A stretch of DNA of 5,605 nt from NCBI GenBank assembly GCA_030668465.1, contig DAOUTX010000081.1, positions 1 to 5,605 on the forward strand. Direction: 5' to 3'. The translations under genes and the position numbers were made by a program. The stretch comes from Atribacterota bacterium. GTDB taxonomy: Bacteria > Atribacterota > Phoenicimicrobiia > Phoenicimicrobiales > Phoenicimicrobiaceae. Shown here piece by piece: positions 1-5,605 of this stretch. Position 1 is the first letter of the stretch; every line of letters starts with the position of its first letter. Below the pieces are notes generated by a model. That model made no database searches, was not told the origin of the DNA, and saw only the letters and a list, made by a program, of their open reading frames with translations.

Positions 1-408
1 ACGAAATATCTCCTCTTTTATATTTACATTCTCCATTTTTTGAATAACAAATATTTCACTCAAACTCTCAAAAACAGTAAATCGGGGGTCAAAAGCAGAA
101 TAGGGATCTTGAAAAACCATTTGCATTTTTTTACGTATCTTCCGCATTTTACCTCTAGAAAATAAAAATATATTTTGACCCTGGAATATAACTTCTCCAC
201 CGGTCGGCTCAATTAAGTTTAATATAAGTCGAGCAACAGTTGATTTTCCACATCCGGATTCTCCAACAATTCCGGTAGTATCTCCTTTTTCTAGTTTGAA
301 GGATATATTATTTACCGCCTTCACTTCGCCAATTTTATGTCTTATAACTCCACCTATAATCGGAAAAAATTTGATTAAATTTTTAACTTTCAAAATAGTA
401 TCGGTCAT
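1..408 (-). CDS. dppF: Peptide ABC transporter ATP-binding protein, DppF/OppF type (N-terminal part, cut by window edge)
   Basis: This is the second ATPase of the importer; with the DppD-type partner it forms the cytoplasmic motor that hydrolyses ATP to drive uptake. The 136 visible residues show the Walker A motif GESGCGKST at residues 49-57 and a Q-loop, VFQDPYSAFDPR, with the glutamine at residue 100. The DPYSxxxPR context is typical of DppF/OppF rather than DppD/OppD, which reads SQDPMTSLDP. The signature motif, Walker B, H-loop and C-terminal domain lie beyond position 1. The start ATG is at 408-406, with GGAG 7 nt upstream, inside the 3' end of dppD. Only 2 bp separate it from the dppD stop codon, so translation is probably coupled. 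The family call is secure; the substrate class (dipeptide, oligopeptide or other) is not, and the symbol marks only the closest type. Confidence 0.93.
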   Translation of the reverse strand, partial: MTDTILKVKNLIKFFPIIGGVIRHKIGEVKAVNNISFKLEKGDTTGIVGESGCGKSTVARLILNLIEPTGGEVIFQGQNIFLFSRGKMRKIRKKMQMVFQDPYSAFDPRFTVFESLSEIFVIQKMENVNIKEEIFR

Positions 409-410
409 TC

Positions 411-1391
411 TTACTCTCCATTACTATTATTAGAATATTTAAAGCATGCAACAAAATGGTCATTATCTACTTTAATTAACCCGGGATGCTGAGATAAACA
501 TTTTTTCATTGCATACTGACATCTCGGATAAAATCTACATCCTGTAGGAAAATGCAGAGGATGCGGAACAGAACCTGGAATAGCCATAAGTTTTTTTTGC
601 TTCTGGTTCATTTTGGGAATACATTCTAACAAGCTTTTAGTATAAGGATGATTGGGCGAATGAAATATTTTTTTAACTGAGCCTTTTTCTACAATATTTC
701 CTGCATACATGATTGCAACAGAATTACACATTTGAGCAACTACACCTAAATCATGAGTAATTAATAAAAAAGCACTTTGAAATTGTTCTTTTAATTTATT
801 AAATAAATCAATAATCTGTGCCTGAATAGTTACATCCAAAGCAGTTGTCGGCTCATCAGCGATTACTAAAGCAGGATCACAGGACAATGCAATGGCAATG
901 ATAATTCGTTGCTTCATACCTCCTGAGAGTTCGTGAGGATATTGATAAAATACTTTTTTAGGGAGAGGAATCCCCATCAATCTCATTAACTCAACGGCTT
1001 TCTTTTTGGCTTCCTTATAGTGTAATTTTTTATGAACCTGAATGGCTTCAATTATTTGGTCACCAACTCGATATACCGGATCTAAAGAGGTCATAGGATC
1101 TTGGGAAATCAAGGATATTTTAGCTCCTCTAATTTTTTGCATTTCCTTTTCCGACTTACTCAATAAATCTTCATGGTCAAAAATAATACTTCCATTAATA
1201 ATCTCTCCTCCGGAATATGAAATCAATTTGATTATACTTTTTGCCGTAATTGATTTTCCACAGCCAGTTTCACCTACTAGGCCTAAAACTTCCCCCTCTT
1301 CTAATTGAAAGCCAACTCTATCAAGGGGTTCGATTGGACCGTCGAGAGAATAAAATCTTAATTTTAAACCACTTACTTCAAGTAATGACAT
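411..1391 (-). CDS. dppD: Peptide ABC transporter ATP-binding protein, DppD/OppD type
   Basis: This 326-residue cytoplasmic ATPase subunit has the usual length for DppD/OppD. All nucleotide-binding motifs are intact: Walker A GETGCGKS at residues 40-47, Q-loop ISQDP (Q97), signature LSGGM at 155-159, Walker B LVIADEP (D179, E180), D-loop TALD at 183-186, and H-loop ITHD (H213). The C-terminal oligopeptide-transporter domain contains the hallmark NHPYT at about 247-251, followed by four cysteines (C285, C291, C298, C316). In mycobacterial OppD this cysteine pattern binds a [4Fe-4S] cluster. The ATG at 1391-1389 follows AAGGAG by about 10 nt; that Shine-Dalgarno lies within the last codons of dppC, whose stop is 7 bp upstream. 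The gene is followed after 2 bp by the DppF-type ATPase. The closest type is DppD, but the transported substrate is unknown. Confidence 0.96.
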   Translation of the reverse strand: MSLLEVSGLKLRFYSLDGPIEPLDRVGFQLEEGEVLGLVGETGCGKSITAKSIIKLISYSGGEIINGSIIFDHEDLLSKSEKEMQKIRGAKISLISQDPMTSLDPVYRVGDQIIEAIQVHKKLHYKEAKKKAVELMRLMGIPLPKKVFYQYPHELSGGMKQRIIIAIALSCDPALVIADEPTTALDVTIQAQIIDLFNKLKEQFQSAFLLITHDLGVVAQMCNSVAIMYAGNIVEKGSVKKIFHSPNHPYTKSLLECIPKMNQKQKKLMAIPGSVPHPLHFPTGCRFYPRCQYAMKKCLSQHPGLIKVDNDHFVACFKYSNNSNGE

Positions 1392-1398
1392 AAATTAA

Positions 1399-2271
1399 TT
1401 ACTCCTTCATTTTTATATCCATAATATCTCTCAAACCATCTCCCAGTAAATTAAATCCTAATACGGTAATAATAGTGGCAACCCCCGGGAAGATAGCTGA
1501 CCAGGGAGCAATAAATAAATAAGTTCTCCCATTGCTTAACATTGAACCCCAACTAGGTGTTGGAGGTTGGGCTCCCATGCCTAGAAAGCTTAAAGTTGCC
1601 TCTAAAACAATGGCATTTCCCATACCCAAAGTAGCAGCAACCAAGACAGGAATAACCGCATTAGGTAAAAGATGTTTCCAAAGAATGGTAGAATCATTGG
1701 CTCCCAATGATCGAGTGACCTCGATATAAAGTTCATTTTTTAAAGAAAGTATTTGTCCTCTGATTAAACGGGCATATTGCACCCAGTAAGATAAGGCAAT
1801 AGCAATAATGACACTATTCAGACTAGCTCCAATAATAGCAACAATGATCAATGAAAGAAGGATTGTGGGAAAAGCCCACATCACATCCATAAGCACAATC
1901 AATATTTGATCAAGGAATCCCCCATAATAGGCTGATATTGAACCGATAATTATTCCAATCAGTACCGAGATTCCAGTGGAAATAATTCCTACTTTTAAAG
2001 ATATACGCGCTCCATAAACGATTCGGCTAAAAATACATCGTCCAAATTCATCAGTACCAAACCAAAAATTAGGCGAAGGTGATTGATTTTTCAAGGGAAG
2101 ATTTTGTTCTCGATAAGAATGAGGGGCAATAAATTCTGAAAAAACTCCAGTAAAAATCAGAAGCAATATAATTATTAGACCGACAATAGCCATTTTGTTC
2201 TTTTTAAATTTTAAAAACATAATCCTATTTTTATTGCGGGGTATATATTGTTTTTCTTCGTGTAATTTCAA
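1399..2271 (-). CDS. dppC: Peptide ABC transporter permease, DppC/OppC type (start uncertain)
   Basis: This is the second inner-membrane channel subunit, pairing with the DppB type. From the chosen TTG the protein has 290 residues: a basic cytoplasmic N-terminus containing KKNKMAIVGL (about 23-32), a first membrane helix at about 28-43, the OppC N-terminal region with FGTDEFGR at 71-78, then about five more helices. The EAA loop that contacts the ATPase lies at about 181-204 (YIEVTRSLG ... HLLPN). GMGAQPPTPSWG at 231-242 is strongly DppC-like. The reading frame runs open to 2388, but starts above 2339 would overlap dppB and lack a Shine-Dalgarno. After the dppB stop the only in-frame options are TTG at 2328, TTG at 2271 (GGGAG about 13 nt upstream) and ATG at 2220 (no usable Shine-Dalgarno, 273 residues). 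TTG 2271 gives the usual N-terminal length. Family certain, start not. Confidence 0.9.
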   Translation of the reverse strand: MKLHEEKQYIPRNKNRIMFLKFKKNKMAIVGLIIILLLIFTGVFSEFIAPHSYREQNLPLKNQSPSPNFWFGTDEFGRCIFSRIVYGARISLKVGIISTGISVLIGIIIGSISAYYGGFLDQILIVLMDVMWAFPTILLSLIIVAIIGASLNSVIIAIALSYWVQYARLIRGQILSLKNELYIEVTRSLGANDSTILWKHLLPNAVIPVLVAATLGMGNAIVLEATLSFLGMGAQPPTPSWGSMLSNGRTYLFIAPWSAIFPGVATIITVLGFNLLGDGLRDIMDIKMKE

Positions 2272-2338
2272 TTTCTTTTTCTTTCTCCCTATATTTTTTC
2301 TATCAACACCTTCTGAATTATACTTCAAAATAAATAAA

Positions 2339-3259
2339 TTAATTATAGCGGATACGTGGATCAGCATAAGCATAAAGAATATCTGCAATTAAATTTCCCA
2401 CCATAACTGCAAAAATCAACAGTAGTAAGGCTCCTTGAATAACCGGATAATCTCGTCGGAAAAGTGAATTGGCAAGAAGCCTTCCTAACCCAGGTCGATT
2501 AAATACAATCTCTACCGTCACCGCTCCTCCGATAATCCAACCTAAACGTAAACCTAATAAAGTAATAATAGGAATTAAAGCATTTCGAAAAATATGTTTA
2601 ATGATAACCTGGGTATTGGAGATTCCTTTGGCTCGTACAATGGCAATATAATCTTTTTGGGCAATTTCCAGCATACTGGCTCTGGTGACCCTTGCAATTA
2701 AACCTGCGCCAGCTAAACCTAAAGTAAAAGCAGGAAGAACTAAACTCTTAAGATCTCCATATCCGCTAATAGGAAACCAGCCCAAATTAACTGAAAATAT
2801 AAGCATTAACATAAGACCCAACCAAAATGTTGGAACAGAAACCCCTAACAAGGCAAATACCATACCCCCATAATCTACAATTGTATTTTGTTTTATCGCC
2901 GATAATGCTCCTAGAAGGATTCCTAAAATAAAGGAAATTAAAAAAGATACTACACCTAAAGCGACAGTATTTGGTAATTTTAATAATAAAAGTTCGGAAA
3001 CATTTCGCTGTTCAGTAATAGAAAAACCCATATTTCCTTGAAAAATATTTTTTAACCAAATTATATATTGTTGATGAATTGGTCTATCCAAACCAAATTC
3101 TATAATCAATTGTTCTCTTGCTTCCGGAGGTGAACCGGGACGAAGTAAATTATCTACCGGATTACCGGGAACAAGATGAAGAATTAAAAATATAATCATT
3201 GAGCAGAGAATAAAAACGGGAATCATCATAATTAACCGGTGAATAGTATAATTAATCAT
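2339..3259 (-). CDS. dppB: Peptide ABC transporter permease, DppB/OppB type
   Basis: This 306-residue inner-membrane permease subunit has the standard DppB length. It starts with the family N-terminus: a first helix at about residues 9-29 running into HLVPGNPVD, then a soluble loop with FGLDRPIHQQY at 55-65 and GNMGFS at 75-80. Further helices lie at about 99-121, 133-158, 174-191, 228-254 and 274-298. The cytoplasmic EAA loop (DYIAIVRAKG ... KHIFRNALIP, about 203-230) docks on the ATPases. VEIVFNRPGLG at 249-259 and the C-terminal YADPRIRY are typical. The ATG at 3259-3257 has AGAGG 6 nt upstream. The gene follows a 382-bp structured gap after the binding-protein gene and is followed by the DppC-type gene. 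It is complete with no disrupted motif. A nickel or sugar specificity cannot be excluded from the permease alone. Confidence 0.96.
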   Translation of the reverse strand: MINYTIHRLIMMIPVFILCSMIIFLILHLVPGNPVDNLLRPGSPPEAREQLIIEFGLDRPIHQQYIIWLKNIFQGNMGFSITEQRNVSELLLLKLPNTVALGVVSFLISFILGILLGALSAIKQNTIVDYGGMVFALLGVSVPTFWLGLMLMLIFSVNLGWFPISGYGDLKSLVLPAFTLGLAGAGLIARVTRASMLEIAQKDYIAIVRAKGISNTQVIIKHIFRNALIPIITLLGLRLGWIIGGAVTVEIVFNRPGLGRLLANSLFRRDYPVIQGALLLLIFAVMVGNLIADILYAYADPRIRYN

Positions 3260-3460
3260 AAAAAACCTCTTTTATCTTAAATGAAGACATATTTTTTTAT
3301 TACTTGTAAGCGCTAAGTTTAATAACTACTATTCAAAGATTTGGGGTCTCTAAAAGTACATCCTGATACTAAGAGCAAGGGGGAGATATAAATTTTTATT
3401 TCATAAATAGTGTATCCTTTAGTATTGCTAGATAACAAGGCATTGAGATATAGAAAATTA

Positions 3461-3528
3461 TACAAGAATACCTTAACGAGTTTTCTTTTTCCTCAAATCG
3501 AAAACTCGTTAAGGTAGCTTTCTTTGTA
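3461..3528 (-). terminator. Long stem-loop, possible intrinsic terminator or attenuator
   Basis: The arms 3469-3485 and 3500-3516 are perfect 17-bp inverted copies around a 14-nt loop. Pairing can extend outward with 3461-3468 against 3520-3528, interrupted by a bulged T at 3523 and three unpaired bases at 3517-3519. On the minus-strand RNA the stem is followed by TTCTTGTATAATTTTC, which is U-rich but not a clean U-run, so termination would be partial. The position, after the binding-protein gene and before dppB, is where such operons often reduce readthrough. The other reading is a protein-binding operator: a perfect TATAAT lies at 3462-3457, though no -35 match sits upstream. Confidence 0.55.
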
Positions 3529-3638
3529 AGGCTTCTTCTAATGAAGTTCCTCGATATCTATAAACTCACTACTATTACTTTTCTGACACTAACAAGTAAA
3601 ATAGTCGCTATTTTACTTAACTAAAAATCTTACAAAGA
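3521..3638 (-). repeat. 10-bp inverted repeat pair closing a 98-nt loop
   Basis: TCTTTGTAAG at 3521-3530 is the exact reverse complement of 3629-3638. In the transcript these segments could pair and enclose the 3594-3618 hairpin. Segment 3524-3528 could instead pair with 3461-3465 as the base of the long stem-loop, so the two structures compete. A 10-bp match within about 380 AT-rich bases could be chance; no function is shown. Confidence 0.4.
3594..3618 (-). terminator. Perfect 11-bp hairpin just after the binding-protein gene
   Basis: Arms 3594-3604 and 3608-3618 are exact inverted copies around a 3-nt loop. The stem begins 23 nt past the stop codon of the binding-protein gene. It is AT-rich (two G-C pairs at most per turn) and has no U-run after it, so it is more likely an mRNA-stabilising 3' structure or weak pause site than a strong terminator. 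Confidence 0.5.
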
Positions 3639-3641
3639 TAA

Positions 3642-5219
3642 TTATTCTATATCTATATCTAGAATAGGTGGACCAGTAAGCCTTGTTGAGCTAATCACCG
3701 GAGGGATAATTACTTCTTTTCTAATTCCAAAATTAACCGGCGGTAAGTAAATTGGAGCCCAGGGGAATTGTTTTAATAAATATTTGTGATAATCAATAAA
3801 GTATTCAACTCTTTCTTCCCATGTAGCCGCCTTGGTCATTGCTTTATCCATTAATTCATCTGATTTTTCATCATCCCACATAGCTACATTTGGATAGCCC
3901 ATTCTTTTAGAATTAAAGTACCATTCAAGTATATCGGCGTTATCCCATCCGTATAATCTAATTAATAGTTCCTGCTCGCCTTTTGTTAGTTTATCTTTAA
4001 AAGTGACGGAATCATACTGGGTAATTTTTGCATCAACCCCTAATTTTCGCAGTTGTTCCTGAGCAACCTCTCCGACCCTTCGGAATACAGAAATATTTTC
4101 TACCCATAAATTGGCAACAAATTTTTCTCCGCCCTTTTCTAGTATTCCATCACCATCAGTATCTTTCCATCCGGCTTCGGCCATAATCTCTTTTGCTTTA
4201 TCCAAATCATAACGAATTTTATATTCTTCAGGAACTTTTGATTCTTCTAATTGATCAACTAAATAACTATGAGCCGGCTTACCCACATTCATAAATACGT
4301 GCTCCACAATCTCTTCCTGATTAATGGCGAGGCAAATAGCTTCTCTAACCTTAATATCAGTATAAGGTTCTTTTTGGGTATTCATAGCCAAATAATATAG
4401 TCTGGCACTGGGAATTTCTACAACACCAATATTCTCATCCTCTTGAATTTTTTCCAAGAAGATGGCTGGAATACCTTCTGCAATATCAACACCACCACTT
4501 GTTAGTTCCATAAACACAGTAGCCTCTTCTTTCATTTCCCGAATGACCAACTTATCAATTTTTGCGGGACCCTTATTTTCAGATAATTCAGTACCCCACT
4601 TATAATCTGGATTCTTCTTGAGAATTACTCGATCATCCATAATCCATTCATCCAATATAAATGGTCCGGTGCCTACAGCATATTTTATCCCAAAATCATC
4701 ACCGTATTTTTCTATAGCTTCTTTACTGGGTATTTTCATAAACACTGATGACAAATTATACAATAAATTAGGATCAGGATATTCCATATGGAAGATTACA
4801 GTGTAAGGATCTTCAACGGTGACCGATTGAATTGACTGAACCATGTAGTCACTTGGGCTTTCTCTCATCTCTTCAATAAACCATTTTACTACATCGGCAT
4901 TGAATTCTGAGCCATCATGAAATTTAACTGCTTTATTTAAATGAAAACTCCAGGTCATGGCGTCTTCACTCATCTCCCAGGAAGAGGCCAAAGCAGGATA
5001 ATATTTTCCGTCTAGTCCCATTTCAACTAAATTATCATATAAAGCATACAAGGCGGAAGTACCCCACTTTAGTTTAAGGGGATTTAGGGTTGCTGTCCCT
5101 TTAGCAGCAGGATCAACAACCACTACCAGTTCTTTTTCTGATGACGCAGCAAGGGAAAATGTTCCAGTCAATGCCACTAGAAATACAATTAATAATAAAT
5201 AAATGGTTAACTTTTTCAT
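3642..5219 (-). CDS. ABC transporter substrate-binding protein, family 5 (peptide/nickel type)
   Basis: This 525-residue secreted binding protein captures the ligand outside the inner membrane and delivers it to the DppB/DppC-type channel. The N-terminus is a classical signal peptide: KK, a hydrophobic core at about 5-23, and a likely signal peptidase I site near SLAA-S (about 24-26). No cysteine is present there; the only cysteine seen is near residue 295, so it is not a lipoprotein. Family 5 landmarks are LNPLKLKW at about 45-52, PALASSWEMSEDAMTWSF at 75-92, VKFHDGSEFNADVV at 98-111, VGTGPF at 182-187, VREAICLAIN at 291-300, and the acidic GWKDTDGDGI at 350-359. The length fits the family. 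The ATG at 5219-5217 follows AGGAGG at 5237-5232 by about 12 nt. It is the first gene of the importer set; its ligand cannot be inferred, since family 5 includes peptide, nickel and oligosaccharide binders. Confidence 0.95.
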   Translation of the reverse strand: MKKLTIYLLLIVFLVALTGTFSLAASSEKELVVVVDPAAKGTATLNPLKLKWGTSALYALYDNLVEMGLDGKYYPALASSWEMSEDAMTWSFHLNKAVKFHDGSEFNADVVKWFIEEMRESPSDYMVQSIQSVTVEDPYTVIFHMEYPDPNLLYNLSSVFMKIPSKEAIEKYGDDFGIKYAVGTGPFILDEWIMDDRVILKKNPDYKWGTELSENKGPAKIDKLVIREMKEEATVFMELTSGGVDIAEGIPAIFLEKIQEDENIGVVEIPSARLYYLAMNTQKEPYTDIKVREAICLAINQEEIVEHVFMNVGKPAHSYLVDQLEESKVPEEYKIRYDLDKAKEIMAEAGWKDTDGDGILEKGGEKFVANLWVENISVFRRVGEVAQEQLRKLGVDAKITQYDSVTFKDKLTKGEQELLIRLYGWDNADILEWYFNSKRMGYPNVAMWDDEKSDELMDKAMTKAATWEERVEYFIDYHKYLLKQFPWAPIYLPPVNFGIRKEVIIPPVISSTRLTGPPILDIDIE

Positions 5220-5250
5220 TTTTAATCTTTACCTCCTGTTATTTTTTTTA

Positions 5251-5280
5251 ATTTTAATGAAATACTTACTTTATTACCAA
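5251..5280 (-). promoter_or_regulatory. Candidate sigma-70-type promoter for the binding-protein gene
   Basis: On the minus strand TTGGTA (5280-5275, 4 of 6 matches to TTGACA) is followed after 18 bp by TAAAAT (5256-5251, 5 of 6 matches to TATAAT). A start site about 7 nt further would leave a leader of about 25 nt that still contains the AGGAGG ribosome binding site at 5237-5232. In such AT-rich DNA chance matches are common, so this is a prediction from spacing and position only. Confidence 0.4.
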
Positions 5281-5288
5281 ATTACCAA
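5273..5288. repeat. Tandem 8-bp direct repeat at the promoter -35 region
   Basis: ATTACCAA occurs twice in direct succession (5273-5280 and 5281-5288). Each copy contains a TTGGTA on the minus strand, and the downstream copy is the proposed -35 hexamer. It could be a regulator site or simple duplication; there is no further evidence for either. Confidence 0.5.
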
Positions 5289-5347
5289 TCTTTTATTTCA
5301 CATCACCTCCAATTTTCCATCATTTTTACTGAGTACAACTGCCTAGA

Positions 5348-5374
5348 TGAAAATTTTTTTATGAATTATTTTCA
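5348..5374 (-). terminator. Weak AT-rich stem-loop after the U32 gene
   Basis: TGAAAAT at 5348-5354 and ATTTTCA at 5368-5374 are exact inverted copies around a 13-nt loop, immediately after the U32 stop codon. The stem has only one G-C pair and no U-run follows, so it is at best a poor terminator; readthrough into the importer operon is possible. Confidence 0.25.
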
Positions 5375-5605
5375 CTAAGTTTCATTAGATTTTCTAATTA
5401 TATACCAGGGTTTTACTGACTTGGCCATTTTCATTCTGATAATTTGCTTAGCATGGGGAGCAGCTTCTATTTCTTCCCCCTCTTCATCCCACATTTTCTC
5501 GATTTTCTGGGTGAAAAAATCATCATCCGGACCAAATATTTCAATCTCATCTCCTACAAATATCCTGTTTTTCTGTTCTATGGTGGCTATCTGATTATCT
5601 GCGTC
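5375..5605 (-). CDS. U32-family peptidase (C-terminal part, cut by window edge)
   Basis: The last 76 residues and the TAG stop (5377-5375) of a protein whose start lies beyond the window. The fragment matches the C-terminal domain of the U32 family (the YegQ/TrhP and YrrO-like branch): IEQKNRIFVGDEIEIFGP at about residues 9-26, a short acidic stretch DEEGEEIE at 40-47, then AAPHAKQI at 48-55 and VKPWYIIRK at 64-72. Proteins of this group are annotated as collagenase-like peptidases, but characterised bacterial members act in 5-hydroxyuridine formation on tRNA or in rRNA hydroxylation. The catalytic portion is not visible, so the branch cannot be fixed. It is 155 bp upstream of the binding-protein gene on the same strand, and probably a separate transcription unit. 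The family call rests on remembered motif patterns, not a search. Confidence 0.82.
   Translation of the reverse strand, partial: DADNQIATIEQKNRIFVGDEIEIFGPDDDFFTQKIEKMWDEEGEEIEAAPHAKQIIRMKMAKSVKPWYIIRKSNET

Larger units (their letters stand above)
3260..3641 (-). other. Structured intergenic region between binding-protein and permease genes
   Basis: These 382 bp lie inside an otherwise standard operon and hold no credible gene: minus-strand reading frames are very short (for example 15 codons starting at the ATG in the region 3444-3442) and lack ribosome binding sites. Three complementary elements are visible: a perfect 11-bp hairpin at 3594-3618, a perfect 17-bp inverted repeat at 3469-3516, and a 10-bp pair 3521-3530/3629-3638. 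Downstream of these, from about 3456 to 3280 in reading direction, I see only weak promoter-like matches (a TTGTTA/TACACT pair with an 18-bp spacer, around 3442-3413) and the dppB Shine-Dalgarno. The layout suggests RNA-level control that separates binding-protein expression from permease expression. Confidence 0.6.

Noticed and set aside
1042..1308. 88-codon plus-strand open frame opposite dppD
   Set aside because: It is antisense to the conserved Walker A and Q-loop region of dppD, has no recognisable domain, and is explained by the opposite-strand gene.
2272..2388. Longer DppC form starting at TTG 2388 or the ATGs at 2373 and 2367
   Set aside because: It would overlap dppB, lacks a Shine-Dalgarno, and adds an unconserved hydrophobic stretch that is just the shifted frame of the dppB 3' end.
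1532..2873. Several plus-strand open frames of 60-65 codons (1532-1729, 2195-2392, 2469-2651, 2685-2873)
   Set aside because: All lie antisense to the two permease genes, whose full-length motifs are intact; none resembles a known protein.
3397..3444. 15-codon minus-strand frame between the long stem-loop and dppB
   Set aside because: No ribosome binding site, no recognisable sequence, and a length expected by chance.
3260..3641. CRISPR array, tRNA, T-box or insertion sequence in the intergenic gap
   Set aside because: No regularly spaced repeats, no cloverleaf or T-box core sequence, and no transposase remnant or target duplication could be seen.
4618..4806. 62-codon plus-strand open frame opposite the binding-protein gene
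   Set aside because: It is a shadow of a well-supported gene, without a recognisable family.

Overview
The window holds most of a peptide-type ABC importer operon (Dpp/Opp family). Everything with coding support lies on the minus strand, so the reading order is from the right end to the left. The DNA is clearly AT-rich. The substrate-binding protein has an ordinary signal peptide and no lipobox cysteine, which suits a cell with a periplasm (a diderm) better than a classical Gram-positive. An AT-rich diderm such as Atribacterota or a similar deep-branching anaerobe would fit, but this is an impression from composition and protein style, not an identification.

Layout in transcription order: (1) 5605-5375, C-terminal 76 residues of a U32-family peptidase/hydroxylase-type protein, cut by the window edge. 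(2) 5374-5220, an intergenic region with a plausible sigma-70-type promoter, a tandem 8-bp repeat and a strong Shine-Dalgarno. (3) 5219-3642, a family 5 extracellular solute-binding protein. (4) 3641-3260, a 382-bp gap without a credible gene but with clear RNA-level structure: an 11-bp perfect hairpin just after the binding-protein gene, a perfect 17-bp inverted repeat further on, and a 10-bp complementary pair that could compete with the outer part of the second hairpin. (5) 3259-2339, DppB-type permease. (6) about 2271-1399, DppC-type permease with an unclear, probably non-ATG, start. (7) 1391-411, DppD-type ATPase with a C-terminal four-cysteine domain. (8) 408-1, N-terminal 136 residues of a DppF-type ATPase, cut by the window edge.

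Together the binding protein captures a ligand outside the inner membrane, the two permeases form the channel, and the two ATPases drive import. The order A-B-C-D-F is the classical one. Short gaps (7 bp between dppC and dppD, 2 bp between dppD and dppF) indicate one transcript for the membrane and ATPase genes. The structured gap after the binding-protein gene suggests that this gene is expressed more strongly than the rest. The substrate (dipeptide, oligopeptide, nickel, sugar or other) cannot be read from the sequence.

I found no previously undescribed system. The least ordinary parts are the structured 382-bp intergenic region and the unclear dppC start.
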